DNA from: Prostheceraeus crozeri
Lineage: Eukaryota; Platyhelminthes; Polycladida; Euryleptidae
NCBI GenBank assembly: GCA_907163375.1
Contig: CAJQUW010007445.1
Span: 79,787 to 143,786 of the forward strand
DNA: 64,000 nt
Direction of reading: 5' to 3'
Shown here: in pieces, positions 11,475 to 20,777 of the stretch
How positions within the stretch are numbered: the first letter of the stretch is position 1
Layout of the letters: the number at the start of each line of letters is the position of its first letter
The notes under the pieces: generated by a model
What the model was told of the DNA's origin: nothing
The model's database searches: none
Seen by the model: the letters and a program-made list of their open reading frames with translations, nothing else
Translations under genes and position numbers: made by a program

Positions 11475-13609
11475 TTCTTGATTGTGCATGCGTTCCCGAT
11501 TTTGTTGGTAATAAACGAAACAGTGACTTTTTAAACGGCATATAGGCAAAGGATCGCATCGTCTCAATCATGAATTCAATATAATACGCATCAATCATGA
11601 ATTCTCGATGATTGAAGAATGCAGGACACAATCAGCAAAAAGTTTATCCCAAAAAATTGAGCAAAATCCCGAACACCTTCGACCACGTCCTGCCTCCTAA
11701 GTCACCCAAAAACTGGCGCCTATTCGACTTCATTCCTGAGAGCAGAAAAATGTCGAGATCGTTTCTTCATTTTGCTATTCGCTTATTATTTGAAAACAGC
11801 GTGCTTATCATCGAATTTATTCTAACTTCAATTTTCAACCAAAAATTCCAACCGAACACATGAATCTTATGAAATCTCAACATGTCAACAGTCAGTCAAT
11901 GAAGTGTGCATAGCTTTTGAACTTGAATTAAAAGCAATCAATTTCACTCAGGCTGCTATATTTTATTCATCACAGGTGCCTTTCTGTTTGTTGTTCCTTA
12001 ATCCCTTTTCTGTTGTCGAGGAATAATGGGGAGGGTCAATTAGTGCCCCTTTGGACTTTGATGTGATGCTGACTCAAAGTTCATCAAAATCACTATGTAT
12101 GTTCCTTCCTCCTATGGGATCAGTTTTGGCCAATCTTGATACTAAAAGCATTAATTCAAAATGTGAATTCTAGAATTCAATTAAATTCAGTTATGCACTA
12201 ATGATGCTCTTCTAAATCGTTCATACAACGATGACTTTGCTGCATAGCCTGCAGTCAGAAGCAAGTTTGATTTTAGCACAAAAAGATCAATGATAGAAAC
12301 AACCTTCACAGTTAAAAGAAACGGAGAGAGAGAGAGTGTGTGTGTGTAAGTATTCATTGTATGTCATATTCATTAATTTTTGCCAAACTAAAAGGATAGA
12401 GCTTTTAATGCATGTGGTTATCTGAAACATCTTTCGCATGACGCAATGATCATAAAATGATTTTCCTCATAATTTTGCTTACAAAAGCTCGAATGAATTT
12501 TTTTTGTTTTATATACATCCTCTATTTCTTGATTACTTTGTAGAAATTGAATTCTTGAATGGCTGTGAATTCTTCTTCTCTTGAAAATTCTACAACAGTT
12601 TTTATTCAGTATTTATTAAACATTGATGTGCGTTTTGAAACATTAAATATGCGTTTCAAGGTGAATGTTCATAACATTGATTTTAAATTATAACCTGGTC
12701 CGAGAAGAATTCTTGAAAACTGATGTGTTGAACAAATTCCTTGTCCATTTTTCATTAGGCATGTGGAAAATCAGTACTAAGCAAATTATTTCTAAAAATC
12801 CACTGTCAGATCTACTGCTAACTTCAATGACTTGTTTATTTGGATTGTTTGTTGGAACATTTGGCCAAACGTTGACGCCAATTATGTACTAATATTACCG
12901 TGCCCACTTAGTAAATATCATTTGAAAATTTATTCAAAAGCAAAGAGAATTCCAAATTCACTTGTATTATTTTAAAGCAAAAAAGTCCAATTAATTTCTC
13001 ACTTCGTCATGAAGCCATTTTCAGGAAACTTAAATATAAGTATTAAAGTTTTTTAAGTGGTGGATTCTCCTTCTGTTATTCCACCCAGTTCTTGTCAGGA
13101 ATCCGGTAATTTAATTCATTTTCTAAACTTGTACTTTGTCTAGCCATATATTTAGAATTCATATTAACAGAATTCTTTTCACTTGAGATAATGAAGCATA
13201 AAATCTTGGGAGGCATTATTCTCATCGTACCTGCGCAAAAAAGAATCGTTCATCCTGATTCATCGTAGGCGAAATATTTCTGCAATTATGAATAAAGGCG
13301 GAATCGCGAAATCAAATCGGCCACTGTTAGACACTAGGTTTCTTGAGTTCTTGTCATGTATTAAATTAATGAGCAATCACGATTATGCGGCACGAACGCG
13401 ACGCTCTTAACATTTTTGCGTGGTCATCCTACTGCTGTGTCAATTGTAAAACACAAGTATAGCATCATTTAGCAAGTTCCTAATTTTCACACAAAGAAAT
13501 TGATGATAGATTAATGGTACTGATTGGTTATCTCTTCCCCCCCCCAAATTTGTCTAATGAATCAATGATGTGAAAAATATCAGTTTTCTCTCCCGAGTAA
13601 TTTAATGCC
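11475..13609. other. no gene seen
   Basis: Only short open frames without domains occur. A small (GA)n(GT)n microsatellite lies at 12326-12347 and a C-run near 13540. Confidence 0.5.
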
Positions 13610-14478
13610 ACTAAATAATTACGAATAAAAAATATGTACACAGCCGACGATTCGGGTCCAGACCCCTTCTCAAGGCAAGGCAGCAATAAAATGACATTGT
13701 CTAAACTGGCTCGTTAGATACGCAGTATAGCTCCGGTTGTCTCATGACGTCTGTTCATTTTAGGATGGCACTTATTGATTAATCGCGATTCCACCACGCT
13801 TGTTTCAACAGGATCATTTAAGCAGCGAAGAAATTCAACATCAAAATCATCAATCGAACCGTTAACAAGACAGGTCTTACTGTGTTCAGACAAAGCACTT
13901 AGATCATTTTTATTACGAATACTGAGACTGTGTTCGTTGTATCTAATGTAGAATGGTCTAGCAGTTTTACCTATATATTTATCACCACACTTTCTACAAG
14001 AGAATTGATATACAACACACGATGTGGGCTAGCTTGTTGCATATTCTACAATCATTGTGTTTACTTTTTTGCATTTTTTCTTCAAAACATTACGCAGTTT
14101 TTTGTTGCCCGTACTGACGAGACGGACACTCAACCTATGTTTTCTTATTTGGTAATTAATTTTCCGATTAAGACGGTCGCTTATAAACGGTAACTTCAAA
14201 ATGCTTTCTAAAGTCATCGTTGATTTTACTAGTTTTATTTTTTGGGTATTTTTATCAGACACACTCAAATCCTTATTAGTGTGTCCATTAAATTTTAAAT
14301 TTTCTTTACATTTTTTCTCCGATTCCATTTTAATGTTATCAGAGAGCGTTGACCTACACCGATTACGTGTATCTATAATGCTCTGCTTTACGAAATTAGT
14401 TTTGACAGAGCTCGGTGGCCAACTATCTTTTTTCAAAGCATTGCCAGACGATATGTCTTTTACATATTTTTGTGCATG
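13610..14478 (-). mobile_element. Penelope-like element, GIY-YIG endonuclease end
   Basis: On the minus strand this segment shows the RT-to-endonuclease linker (LPFISDRLNRKINYQIRKH, NKKLRNVLKKK). It then shows a GIY-YIG nuclease core: VVYQFSCRKCGDKYIGKTAR with the conserved Arg and a downstream YNEH and Glu-containing helix. This C-terminal nuclease is diagnostic of canonical Penelope-like retroelements. The copy is degraded and is interrupted at 14478 by Polinton A. Its RT portion continues on the same strand at 60718. Confidence 0.8.
14473..14478. repeat. Polinton A target-site duplication, left (TGCATG)
   Basis: TGCATG directly precedes the terminal AGTAGTATT of Polinton A and recurs at 60712-60717 after the right end. 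Six bases is the Polinton duplication length. Confidence 0.93.
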
Positions 14479-15138
14479 AGTAGTATTAAAAGGGCTCACA
14501 CTGTCCCAGGATCAGTACATTTTGAATTTGAACCTAATGTACCGATTTGTTTTTAAACTTGATCTTGTGGTTGTAGTCGTCTGTTATTTGAAGTGTTGAT
14601 TGCGAACACAAGTGTACTGTTTTGTGTTATTTGTGAAGAGAATAGTGTAATGTGTTGATGATGTGAGTTCGGTTAGGTACATTTAAATGTTCTAGAGTTG
14701 TTAATTTGAACATGAATGGCAAAGTGTGAGGATTGAAACGTTGAGGATTGCTGTAATTGTGTTGAGTATGAGTAGGTAATATTCTAATTGTGTTGAGGAT
14801 GAGTACGTAATGTTCTAATTGTATTGAGGATGAATACATAATGTTCTAATTGCATTGAGGATGAATACATAATGTTCTAATTGTATTGAGGATGAATACA
14901 TAATGTTCTAATTGTGTTGAGGATGAGTACGTAATGTTCTAATTGTATTGAGGATGAATACATAATGTTGTAATTGTATTGAGGATGAGTACGCAGATGT
15001 TCTAATTGTATTGAGGATGAATACATAATGTTCTAATTGTATTGAGGATGAGTACGCAGATGTTCTAATGCTGAACTTCTTATTTTTGAATGATTATGTT
15101 GAAGGCTATCTATCTATCTATATATATATATATATATA

Positions 15139-15210
<72 letters not shown>

Positions 15211-15328
15211 GCATGGAGAATTGTTTATTATTATCATTATGGTTTGTGTTCGATTGAGACAATTGTGACCATTGTGTCCATTGTGACCATTGAATCCTTC
15301 ATTTCTATTTTGTGTTCTTTTGTCAAAT
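14479..15328 (+). repeat. Polinton A left terminal inverted repeat
   Basis: About 850 bp, inverted at 59904-60711 (808 bp). The outer ~290 bp match exactly wherever compared. The length difference lies in an internal 31-bp minisatellite (14750-15070) and an (AT)n tract (15117-15205), both also present in the right copy. Confidence 0.93.
14750..15070. repeat. 31-bp minisatellite in the left TIR
   Basis: About ten tandem copies of a 31-bp unit built on TTCTAATTGTATTGAGGATG, alternating 'GAATACAT' and 'GAGTACGT' variants. The mirror array is at 60112-60440 with a different copy number and order of variants. Confidence 0.9.
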
Positions 15329-15350
15329 TTCTATCACACTCTATATATAT

Positions 15351-15884
15351 ATGATGAATGGTCGTCCAACATCATGGATTGTTGCAAGAGATCTTGGTTT
15401 TTCATTGCAAGCTATAAAAACAGTTACAAACTTAAATGAAACCATCCGAGCTGGTGACCTAATTGAGCGGTTAATGGATTTACTTGAAAGTACTACAAGA
15501 CTAAATTTAGATCACAGTTGGATAGAAGATTTTTCGCCATCAAATTATAATGAGATACCTGAATTTAAGACAGCAATTTTGAAACAGCGAGACGTGACTG
15601 GGAGATCAGAAGAGAGACATTCGTCAAAAATTATTTCTCCAAGTTCTTCGGCAGACCGTGGAATTCATTTGGATGAGAGGCGAAAATTGGAAAACGAGAC
15701 ATTTAAATTGCTGTGCGAAGTGAACTGTGTTGAATGCTTTGAACGACCAAGGTCCATTCTCTTGGTCCCATGTGAACACTTTGTTTTATGTTCTCATTGT
15801 TATCATAAACAGAATAATTATATAAAGAAATGTCCTCTTTGTCAAGGGTTTGTAACATCCTATACGAATGTGTATAGATCATGA
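15351..15884 (+). CDS. IAP-like UBA-RING protein (Polinton A)
   Basis: A 177-aa protein with two recognisable modules. The N-terminal ~50 residues (SWIVARDLGFSLQAIKTV, then DLIERLMDLLES) resemble the UBA domain of inhibitor-of-apoptosis proteins. The C-terminal ~50 residues form an IAP-type RING: CVEC, VPCEHFVLCSHC and CPLC give the zinc ligands, ending in a short YTNVYRS tail. There is no BIR domain. A role in ubiquitin ligation that blunts host cell death is inferred from the domain pair and not shown. The first ATGs after the TATA-like CTATATATAT tract (15341) are at 15351 and 15354. It is the first gene inside the left TIR, on the same strand as the structural genes. Confidence 0.8.
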   Translation: MMNGRPTSWIVARDLGFSLQAIKTVTNLNETIRAGDLIERLMDLLESTTRLNLDHSWIEDFSPSNYNEIPEFKTAILKQRDVTGRSEERHSSKIISPSSSADRGIHLDERRKLENETFKLLCEVNCVECFERPRSILLVPCEHFVLCSHCYHKQNNYIKKCPLCQGFVTSYTNVYRS

Positions 15885-15931
15885 TGACTCATCAAGCTCG
15901 CTTTTCATTGGTCATTAATGCTTTAGCCTGG

Positions 15932-15939
15932 CTATAAGA
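15932..15939 (+). promoter_or_regulatory. TATA box for the 204-aa gene
   Basis: CTATAAGA lies ~30 bases before TTTCACTCATTC, an initiator-like site, and ~60 bases before the ATG at 15997. Confidence 0.55.
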
Positions 15940-15996
15940 GAGAGAGATAATGGTTCTCGTTTCACTCATTCATTCATTCATTGAACAAGATTGAGC

Positions 15997-16608
15997 ATGA
16001 CCTTCAGCAGCTATATCCCTGTAGCACTTGTTCATCAAGGCAAGAAATTCAAAGGATTTATATTTTATTGTAGTGACGACGTAACAGGTTACAAAGCTGA
16101 CTTAGTAGATTTGATGGAGGACATTGTAAAATTCTTCAAGTGTAAAGACAACGTTGAGGTGCAGAAAATCCTAATGAACGCATTGATTGAAGTGCTGACA
16201 AGAGTGACCAAATTTTGGCTTGAAGAAGTGTTCCAACCACTAAGTGGAACTGAGACAATTCCTGCTCATTCTCGTTGTTATTGCTATAACAGAACGCGAT
16301 ATTTCAACACATGCCTGCATGACCTGATAACGTTCAGCCATTATGAAGAAGATGGTGTAAAATTGAAAGTTGACGTATTTGCTGGTCCACCATCCGTCAG
16401 CATCAACGTGGCGGCGCTGGACCGAGATGACACTGCTAAGTTTCGAGCATACTATGTGAATCTTCTGCGTTTGTACGCCCAAATGTCATGTTGTAGGTGT
16501 TGTCCCCTCTCGATGGACTTAATGAGTGATCTTAAACAGTTGATAATTGCAACGAAACAAACCTTAAGTGACATTGATGACTATAAACTACCATCTGTCA
16601 ATGTTTGA
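15997..16608 (+). CDS. unassigned 203-aa Polinton A protein
   Basis: I do not recognise this protein. It is soluble-looking and mixed in composition, with two Cys-containing patches (SRCYCYNRT and MSCCRCCPLSMD). There is no signal peptide or clear membrane segment. The ATG at 15997 follows a TATA box and an initiator-like site. It lies between the RING gene and a small basic protein, on the strand and side of the morphogenesis genes. It may be an accessory factor, but no function can be inferred from sequence alone. Confidence 0.65.
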   Translation: MTFSSYIPVALVHQGKKFKGFIFYCSDDVTGYKADLVDLMEDIVKFFKCKDNVEVQKILMNALIEVLTRVTKFWLEEVFQPLSGTETIPAHSRCYCYNRTRYFNTCLHDLITFSHYEEDGVKLKVDVFAGPPSVSINVAALDRDDTAKFRAYYVNLLRLYAQMSCCRCCPLSMDLMSDLKQLIIATKQTLSDIDDYKLPSVNV

Positions 16609-16736
16609 AGTGACATTGTGTATTACATGTATGTATTGAGCAACAATGCTATTTGTAGTTTGAATTATCATCATTGTATGTATTAAGCAATAATGTTATT
16701 CGCTTTCTTCTCATTCATTGTTGTAAAAAAAGAAAT

Positions 16737-17132
16737 ATGGTTGTACAAAGAAAACGACGGTCTTTTCCCCGAAAGAAACGGTCATTTAAACCTTCAAGTC
16801 AGTTTAAGAAGGCATTGCGGAAATTGAATAAAATACATAATAATCGGAGGAAGTGTGAATTAATTCAAAATTCAAGTGATGACTTCATACGTGATTTGGC
16901 CTTTACAATTCACAAGTGTCTTCCAATATACAAGCCTTTGTTGAATCCTAGGTCTATCAAAAACATTCGCAAATTTTCGAATCCTAGGGGTAGTGATAAA
17001 GTCAGGAGAAATATGATTCAACATGGAGGTGGTGGCTTCATGGATATGCTAAATGACATCAGTAATAGTATCTCCAAAGTGCTTGACAGTCCTCTAGGAA
17101 GAATTATTACAGGTGTTGCTTTGCTGGCATAA
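16737..17132 (+). CDS. small basic protein with hydrophobic C-terminus, probable core protein
   Basis: A 131-aa protein. Its first ~35 residues are Arg/Lys-rich (RKRRSFPRKKRSFKPSSQ) and its end is GGGGFMDMLNDISNSISK, then a hydrophobic PLGRIITGVALLA. The charge pattern resembles DNA-condensing or capsid-interior proteins such as adenovirus VII, mu or VI, with the C-terminal helix possibly membrane-active. This is an inference from composition. The ATG at 16737 is preferred to an upstream in-frame one at 16674, which would add an unrelated hydrophobic leader. Confidence 0.6.
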   Translation: MVVQRKRRSFPRKKRSFKPSSQFKKALRKLNKIHNNRRKCELIQNSSDDFIRDLAFTIHKCLPIYKPLLNPRSIKNIRKFSNPRGSDKVRRNMIQHGGGGFMDMLNDISNSISKVLDSPLGRIITGVALLA

Positions 17133-17188
17133 AGCCAACAAATCAGAAGTCGACACGTCATCGATTACTCATTGACATTGATTGAAGG

Positions 17189-17197
17189 CTATATAAG
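17189..17197 (+). promoter_or_regulatory. TATA box for the 257-aa gene
   Basis: CTATATAAG, followed 23-30 bases later by the initiator-like TTTCAGTAGTC and then the ATG at 17264. Confidence 0.65.
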
Positions 17198-17263
17198 ATA
17201 GGCGTGCGAGCTTTCAGTAGTCATTTTCAAGTGATCTTCCGTCAGTGTGAGTACAACAACAAA

Positions 17264-18037
17264 ATGTCTCTTAAAATGCACATAATTAAGGAAGAGGGCG
17301 TCGCTGTTGATCGCGATCTCTTGAAATTTAGACCAACGCGTAAGGTTCAAGGAATTGGAAACACGTTTTATTTTCAAACGCTTAATTATGGTGATGATGG
17401 ATTATATTTACAAGTTCCATTTTTTCATAGGAATGGGATGTCATCGTCTAGCTACAGCAATCTAAGACAAATGCGTGTCACATTTCCTAAATGGCAGCAA
17501 ACTATACTAAAAATGATTGATTCATTCGCAAAGGAATGTGTCGAACTACCTGACAGTGCTCCGGTACATTGGAAGAAGAAGTTGGAGGAAGGGAGTGGAT
17601 TCAAAGATCTACCTGAGTTTGATACTCTCTTCTTAAAATTATCTGACCATTTCCAAGCGTTTGATGTGCTGTCAAACCCAATGGATTGTGATGATCTCAA
17701 GCGTGGGCGGTACATGGGCTTGGTACACGTTACTGGACTTTACATTGGCGCTCATGGTTCAACTGGTAAATTGGCTTCTCTTCAGATGAAGGTTCTACAA
17801 TTGGTTTATGAACCATTACCAATTGACAAGTGCTTAATTCATATTGAAGACATTGCTACACCAAGTGAGCCGAAAGAATCAAACGATGCAAAAGAAGCCA
17901 AGGAGGTTGATGAAAGCAAGAAAAGGACGCGCAGATCGAGGGACAGCATGAAGCTAAAACTGAGGCGACAGGATGCACAACCTGACTTGAAGAGTTCCTT
18001 CGATTCTACTCTCGATGAAGACACTCAAATGTGGTAA
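17264..18037 (+). CDS. unassigned 257-aa Polinton A protein
   Basis: Function unknown. The body (first ~200 residues) is rich in beta-prone segments, for example GIGNTFYFQTLNYGDDGLYL and YMGLVHVTGLYIGAHGS. The tail (~60 residues) is highly charged, with KRTRRSRDSMKLKLRR and an acidic end DSTLDEDTQMW. A strand-rich core plus a basic tail would suit a nucleic-acid-binding or virion protein, but no family could be named. It has its own TATA box at 17189. A polyadenylation-like AATAAA follows at 18060-18065. Confidence 0.65.
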   Translation: MSLKMHIIKEEGVAVDRDLLKFRPTRKVQGIGNTFYFQTLNYGDDGLYLQVPFFHRNGMSSSSYSNLRQMRVTFPKWQQTILKMIDSFAKECVELPDSAPVHWKKKLEEGSGFKDLPEFDTLFLKLSDHFQAFDVLSNPMDCDDLKRGRYMGLVHVTGLYIGAHGSTGKLASLQMKVLQLVYEPLPIDKCLIHIEDIATPSEPKESNDAKEAKEVDESKKRTRRSRDSMKLKLRRQDAQPDLKSSFDSTLDEDTQMW

Positions 18038-18130
18038 ATTAAAACAACTGTTTATCGTTTCAATAAAACTTGTTTGGAAATAATTTACATGTTTTAAGTT
18101 CTAACTAAGCAAAATAATGGGTGTTAGTAA

Positions 18131-18793
18131 ATGATGATGATATTGAATGACTCTGAAATGACAGATTTTCGACTATTCACTGACCGTACAATGTGTGTGG
18201 CCGGACCAAGTCAGTCTGGTAAAACAACTTTTGTAACTCAGCTACTGCAATACAGAGATGAGATGTTTAATAAGAAAATAAAACAGGTTAAATGGTACTA
18301 CGGTATTTTTCAACCAGATCTGCATTCTGCACTTCGACAGCAGGGATACGAAGTAAAACAGGGGCTACCACCAACTGAGGATATCCGAGCAGGTGATTTG
18401 ATCGTGTTGGATGATCTACTTCGCGAAAGCAAATCTTCAAAAGATGTAACCGAAATGTTTATTCAAACAGCACACCATAGGCAAGCTTTTATCATCTACA
18501 TCACTCAAAATATCTTTGATGGAGGAAAAGAGCAGAGAACTAGAAGTCTTAATACACACTATTTGGTGGTTTTCAAGAATCCAAGAGATAGTAGTCAGAT
18601 ACATCATTTGAGTCGACAAATATTACCTCAGCAGCCTAAAACTCTTTCGAAAATATATGATGAAGTGACGAAGAAGCCACATGGCTACCTCTTCATTGAC
18701 TTAACGCAAGAATGCCCAGAGCGATTTCGATTTCGAACTAATATTATACCAAACTCTGGAGATGCAATGATAGTATTCACTGTCAACAGTTAA
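18131..18793 (+). CDS. genome-packaging ATPase (FtsK/HerA, A32-like) of Polinton A
   Basis: A 220-aa P-loop NTPase. Walker A is GPSQSGKT at about residues 24-31 and Walker B is LIVLDDLL near residue 92, followed by the sensor-like stretch HHRQAFIIYITQN. This size and motif set match the packaging ATPases of Polintons, virophages and adenovirus-like capsid viruses, which pump DNA into preformed capsids. The start may be 18131 or the internal Met at 18161 (MTDFRLF). It lies between structural genes and the integrase. Confidence 0.85.
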   Translation: MMMILNDSEMTDFRLFTDRTMCVAGPSQSGKTTFVTQLLQYRDEMFNKKIKQVKWYYGIFQPDLHSALRQQGYEVKQGLPPTEDIRAGDLIVLDDLLRESKSSKDVTEMFIQTAHHRQAFIIYITQNIFDGGKEQRTRSLNTHYLVVFKNPRDSSQIHHLSRQILPQQPKTLSKIYDEVTKKPHGYLFIDLTQECPERFRFRTNIIPNSGDAMIVFTVNS

Positions 18794-18857
18794 TTAATTG
18801 GACCAATGACAGTTTTAAGCAATACATATGTGCTTCAGCTACTATGACATTTTCAAT

Positions 18858-19508
18858 ATGAGTTTTTCAAAAATGGTTGTCATTCCTCAAGAGGAATATC
18901 TACAGCTATCAATGACAAGAAATATTCAGGAAGCTAAAAATGTGGATCAGCCGGTTACAGATCAACTTAAGCAATTATCTCAACAGGATAGGGAAATTCA
19001 AAAGATTGAGGATCCTTATCGACGAATGCAGTTACAGGCTGAGAATTTAGAGGAAAGACGACATATTAGGGAAAAGCTGCGCAAATTCATAACTCTTTCA
19101 ACTCCTCGAGCATATCGCATGCGAGCTGAAAGGTTGTTTGATTTTATTGATCCTCACGTAAAGTTCAATGAGCGAGGAGAAATAATAGAAGAAAACGGTG
19201 ATGTAATTAGGAACAGTCACATCGATGATCTTCTACAATATGCTGTGAGAGATGTAAGGCGAAAGCTGGGTGCTCCACAAGGATGGGAATACTTTCAAAA
19301 AGTGCTATCTAATCACAACGTTCCCCATAATATAATCGGAGGACCAACTATAAATGAACTGAATAAAGTGTTGGCAACCGATTCTTCAAAAGGAAAAGTA
19401 GTTACCACAGTCAAGCGAGAACCCATTGTTTCTCCTGCTACGTCTCCAACTCCGAAGAGAAGAGGGAGACGCTCAACACGAACACCGAAAAGTTACAGCA
19501 AATATTAG
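18858..19508 (+). CDS. unassigned charged helical Polinton A protein (216 aa)
   Basis: The protein is almost entirely helical and charged: MVVIPQEEYLQLSMTRN, a Gln/Glu/Lys-rich coiled region to about residue 85, and a basic C-terminus ending PKRRGRRSTRTPKSYSKY. Comparable charged proteins of unknown role accompany the ATPase and integrase genes of other animal Polintons; I recall the pattern but cannot verify homology. An upstream in-frame ATG at 18828 exists, but MSFSKMVVIP at 18858 is the more natural start. A virion-interior or scaffolding role is only a guess. Confidence 0.65.
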   Translation: MSFSKMVVIPQEEYLQLSMTRNIQEAKNVDQPVTDQLKQLSQQDREIQKIEDPYRRMQLQAENLEERRHIREKLRKFITLSTPRAYRMRAERLFDFIDPHVKFNERGEIIEENGDVIRNSHIDDLLQYAVRDVRRKLGAPQGWEYFQKVLSNHNVPHNIIGGPTINELNKVLATDSSKGKVVTTVKREPIVSPATSPTPKRRGRRSTRTPKSYSKY

Positions 19509-19674
19509 GCAAATAACAGTGAAATTGCTTCCCATATCATGTCTATGCAGAAAATTTGCTGCTGTTTGAAGTCTGCGCTCGATAGTAAAGGAGAAGAGGG
19601 TATAGAAGTTGATATCAATTGCGTTAGCAGTTGCTGTGCAAGTAATACTCGAGCGAGTCGCCAGAATAAGGAGG

Positions 19675-20763
19675 ATGAGCGCAGCGGAAAAACTGAGACA
19701 AATCTACTACGATATCAATCATCCCGCAAGCTTCAGTCGTCCGAGCGTTTTAGCCCGTGCAGCAGGTGTACGAATAGAGACAGTGAAGAAATGGTTGAAG
19801 AGTCAACCAACCTACACGCTACACAAGGATGCGAGGAAGCGGTTTCCAACTAGGAGATATGTTGTCAATAATATTGACAGTCAATGGCAAGCAGATTTGG
19901 CTGATATGCAGCAGATATCTCAATACAATGACGGTTACAAGTACATCCTAACCGTAATAGATATTTTATCACGATATGCTTGGGTTCGCGCCTTGAAATC
20001 CAAGAGAGGAGCAGAAGTTGAGGCGGCTTTTCAAAGTATTCTAAATGAAGGGAGGATCCCACAAAGAATACAAACAGATCAAGGAAAGGAATTCGAAAAT
20101 TCCCACGTTCGTGGTCTACTTGAGCGATATGACATTGAACTGTTCAGTGTTAAAAGTGCTTACAAAGCTGCGATGGTTGAGAGGTTCAATCGTACACTCA
20201 AGACAAAGATATGGCGGTATTTCAGTGCTAAAAATACACATGTCTGGATAGATGATTTACAGAAGTTCGTGAGAAATTACAATGAGAGCTATCATCGGAT
20301 TATAAAGATGCGTCCAATCGACGTCACTCGGGATAATGCTATGGATTTGTGGCTTCGTCTGTATGGCAAGGCACCAAAAACAACTACCGATAAGAAGAAA
20401 ATCGACGTTGGTGATAGAGTTCGCATCTCTAAAGTGAAGTCTACATTCGAGAAGGGCTATCTACCGAACTGGACCGAAGAAGAATTTTTTGTTGATGAAG
20501 TAAATAAAAAATTTAAACCAGCAATGTATAAGTTAATAGACTATCATGGTAATCCAATTGAAGGGAAATTCTACTCATATGAATTACAAGTGGTTGATCG
20601 GAGTGAAGAAGTGTATATGATAGATAGAATAGTTAAGAGGAAAGGACATGGTAATCATAGAAAATATCTCGTCAAATGGAAGGGATATCCTGACTCGTTC
20701 AACAGTTGGATAGCCCATCAAGACTTGAGAAATGTGGAAGTAGGAGACATTAGAAGCTTTTAA
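19675..20763 (+). CDS. Polinton A integrase with C-terminal chromodomain
   Basis: A 362-aa retroviral-type integrase that would insert element DNA and create the 6-bp target duplication. The N-terminus has the Polinton-type helical region (LRQIYYDINHPASFSRP, then VKKWLKSQPTYTLHK). The rve core carries Asp in WQADLADM (~residue 72), Asp in IQTDQGKEF (~134) and Glu in MVERFNRTLK (~167). After an SH3-like region, residues ~312-360 form a chromodomain (YMIDRIVKRKG, YLVKWKGYPDSFNSWI), which could direct insertion to methylated-histone chromatin. The ATG at 19675 starts directly at the conserved region; an earlier frame extension lacks a good start. Confidence 0.93.
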   Translation: MSAAEKLRQIYYDINHPASFSRPSVLARAAGVRIETVKKWLKSQPTYTLHKDARKRFPTRRYVVNNIDSQWQADLADMQQISQYNDGYKYILTVIDILSRYAWVRALKSKRGAEVEAAFQSILNEGRIPQRIQTDQGKEFENSHVRGLLERYDIELFSVKSAYKAAMVERFNRTLKTKIWRYFSAKNTHVWIDDLQKFVRNYNESYHRIIKMRPIDVTRDNAMDLWLRLYGKAPKTTTDKKKIDVGDRVRISKVKSTFEKGYLPNWTEEEFFVDEVNKKFKPAMYKLIDYHGNPIEGKFYSYELQVVDRSEEVYMIDRIVKRKGHGNHRKYLVKWKGYPDSFNSWIAHQDLRNVEVGDIRSF

Positions 20764-20777
20764 GCTAATATTGGTGA

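Noticed and set aside
14627-14839. A 70-codon frame, repeated exactly at 60351-60563
   Set aside because: It is the Polinton A terminal repeat read through its 31-bp minisatellite. The identical mirror copy reflects TIR homogeneity and not a gene pair.
15068-15268. Tyr/Ile repeat frame
   Set aside because: It is translation of an (AT)n microsatellite.
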